A DNA stretch of 64,000 nt from Promethearchaeota archaeon Loki_b31 (GTDB taxonomy: Archaea > Asgardarchaeota > Lokiarchaeia > Sigyniarchaeales > SOKP01), in NCBI GenBank assembly GCA_005222975.1, contig NJBI01000006.1, positions 1 through 64,000 on the forward strand, read 5' to 3'. Below the pieces are notes generated by a model. That model made no database searches. It was not told the origin of the DNA and was given only the letters and a program-made list of their open reading frames with translations. Position 1 is the stretch's first letter, and each line of letters starts with the position of its first letter. This document shows, piece by piece, positions 63,848 through 64,000 of this stretch. Position numbers and translations under genes: made by a program.

Positions 63848-63865
63848 AACCCTTTTAAGAGGGTT
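63848..63865 (-). terminator. terminator-like hairpin
   Basis: AACCCT and AGGGTT form a six-base stem with loop TTTAAG. Read on the minus strand it is followed by a run of six T, so it could end a transcript coming from beyond the right edge. The rest of 63699-64000 holds only a weak hairpin, GGAGA/TCTCC at 63789-63807, and no gene that could be supported. Confidence 0.4.
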
Positions 63866-64000
63866 AAACAAAGCGTTTATTGGGCTTTTTAAGTTATTAC
63901 TCATTTTACTATTAGACTGAGAAGTTATTTCATTTAGTGTAAGTTTATTTGTCAAGTATAAAGCTAGTAGAGGTTAACTTTTTTGAATTTAGAGAGAAAG

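Noticed and set aside
1..64000. CRISPR arrays, rRNA and tRNA genes
   Set aside because: No spaced repeats, rRNA core motifs or complete tRNA cloverleaf were found on reading; split or intron-bearing tRNAs could be missed.

Overview
The window looks like chromosomal DNA of an Asgard archaeon, most probably of the Lokiarchaeia. The basis is archaeal information processing (TFB, aIF5B, EF-2, Rpo11/RpoL, Csl4, RFC small subunit, archaeal class CCA transferase, TYW1, an STT3/AglB oligosaccharyltransferase) next to many Ras/Rab/Arf-type small GTPases, a leucine-rich-repeat protein and very long coiled-coil or solenoid proteins, all in very AT-rich DNA. No rRNA, tRNA or CRISPR array was found by reading.

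Layout. 1-5.7 kb is accessory-looking: the end of a HerA/VirB4-like ATPase, then in the same frame after one TGA a giant glutamate-rich protein with nested repeats and a C-terminal LAGLIDADG endonuclease domain, a leucine-rich-repeat protein and a tiny ORF. 5.7-12.8 kb carries an Arf-like GTPase, a DUF99/RNase III-like pair, the rpoL-small ORF-csl4 cluster facing a METTL5-type methyltransferase, enolase, RFC small subunit and TruA. 12.9-19 kb holds a 1301-residue STT3 with five beta-sandwich repeats, then uvrB.

19.0-22.2 kb is a scar. A 39-codon remnant of a uvrA gene directly follows uvrB and is cut off in its first Walker A loop. It is joined to the 3' end of a surface-protein gene, followed by a seven-helix membrane protein, a Cys-rich gene fragment and a broken IS4-type transposase. 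A complete but clearly diverged uvrA follows at 22.2 kb.

25-34.8 kb contains aIF5B, two translationally coupled zinc alcohol dehydrogenases, a membrane M28 peptidase, a GlcD/GlcF-like 2-hydroxyacid oxidation pair and an SDR reductase. 35-44 kb contains CCA transferase, an EF-2 with an unusual diphthamide loop, two Rab-like GTPases, an acidic protein with an EngB-like GTPase, TYW1 carrying an inserted segment, and a nucleoside phosphorylase. 44-55 kb is rich in uncharacterised genes: a winged-helix regulator, membrane proteins, a tandem pair of all-helical paralogs, and a 1247-residue protein with a GTPase-like N terminus lacking the P-loop and a long alpha-solenoid, facing TFB. 55-64 kb has an Arf-like GTPase with extra N- and C-terminal regions, PAP2 phosphatase, PHP phosphoesterase, a CoA-transferase/GNAT fusion, acetyl-CoA synthetase and a VapBC module.

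The most unusual items are the uvrA remnant/replacement scar, the pseudo-GTPase solenoid, the giant acidic repeat protein read in frame after a TGA, the EF-2 paralog and the multi-domain Arf-like protein. All functional calls come from reading motifs; no database search was possible.
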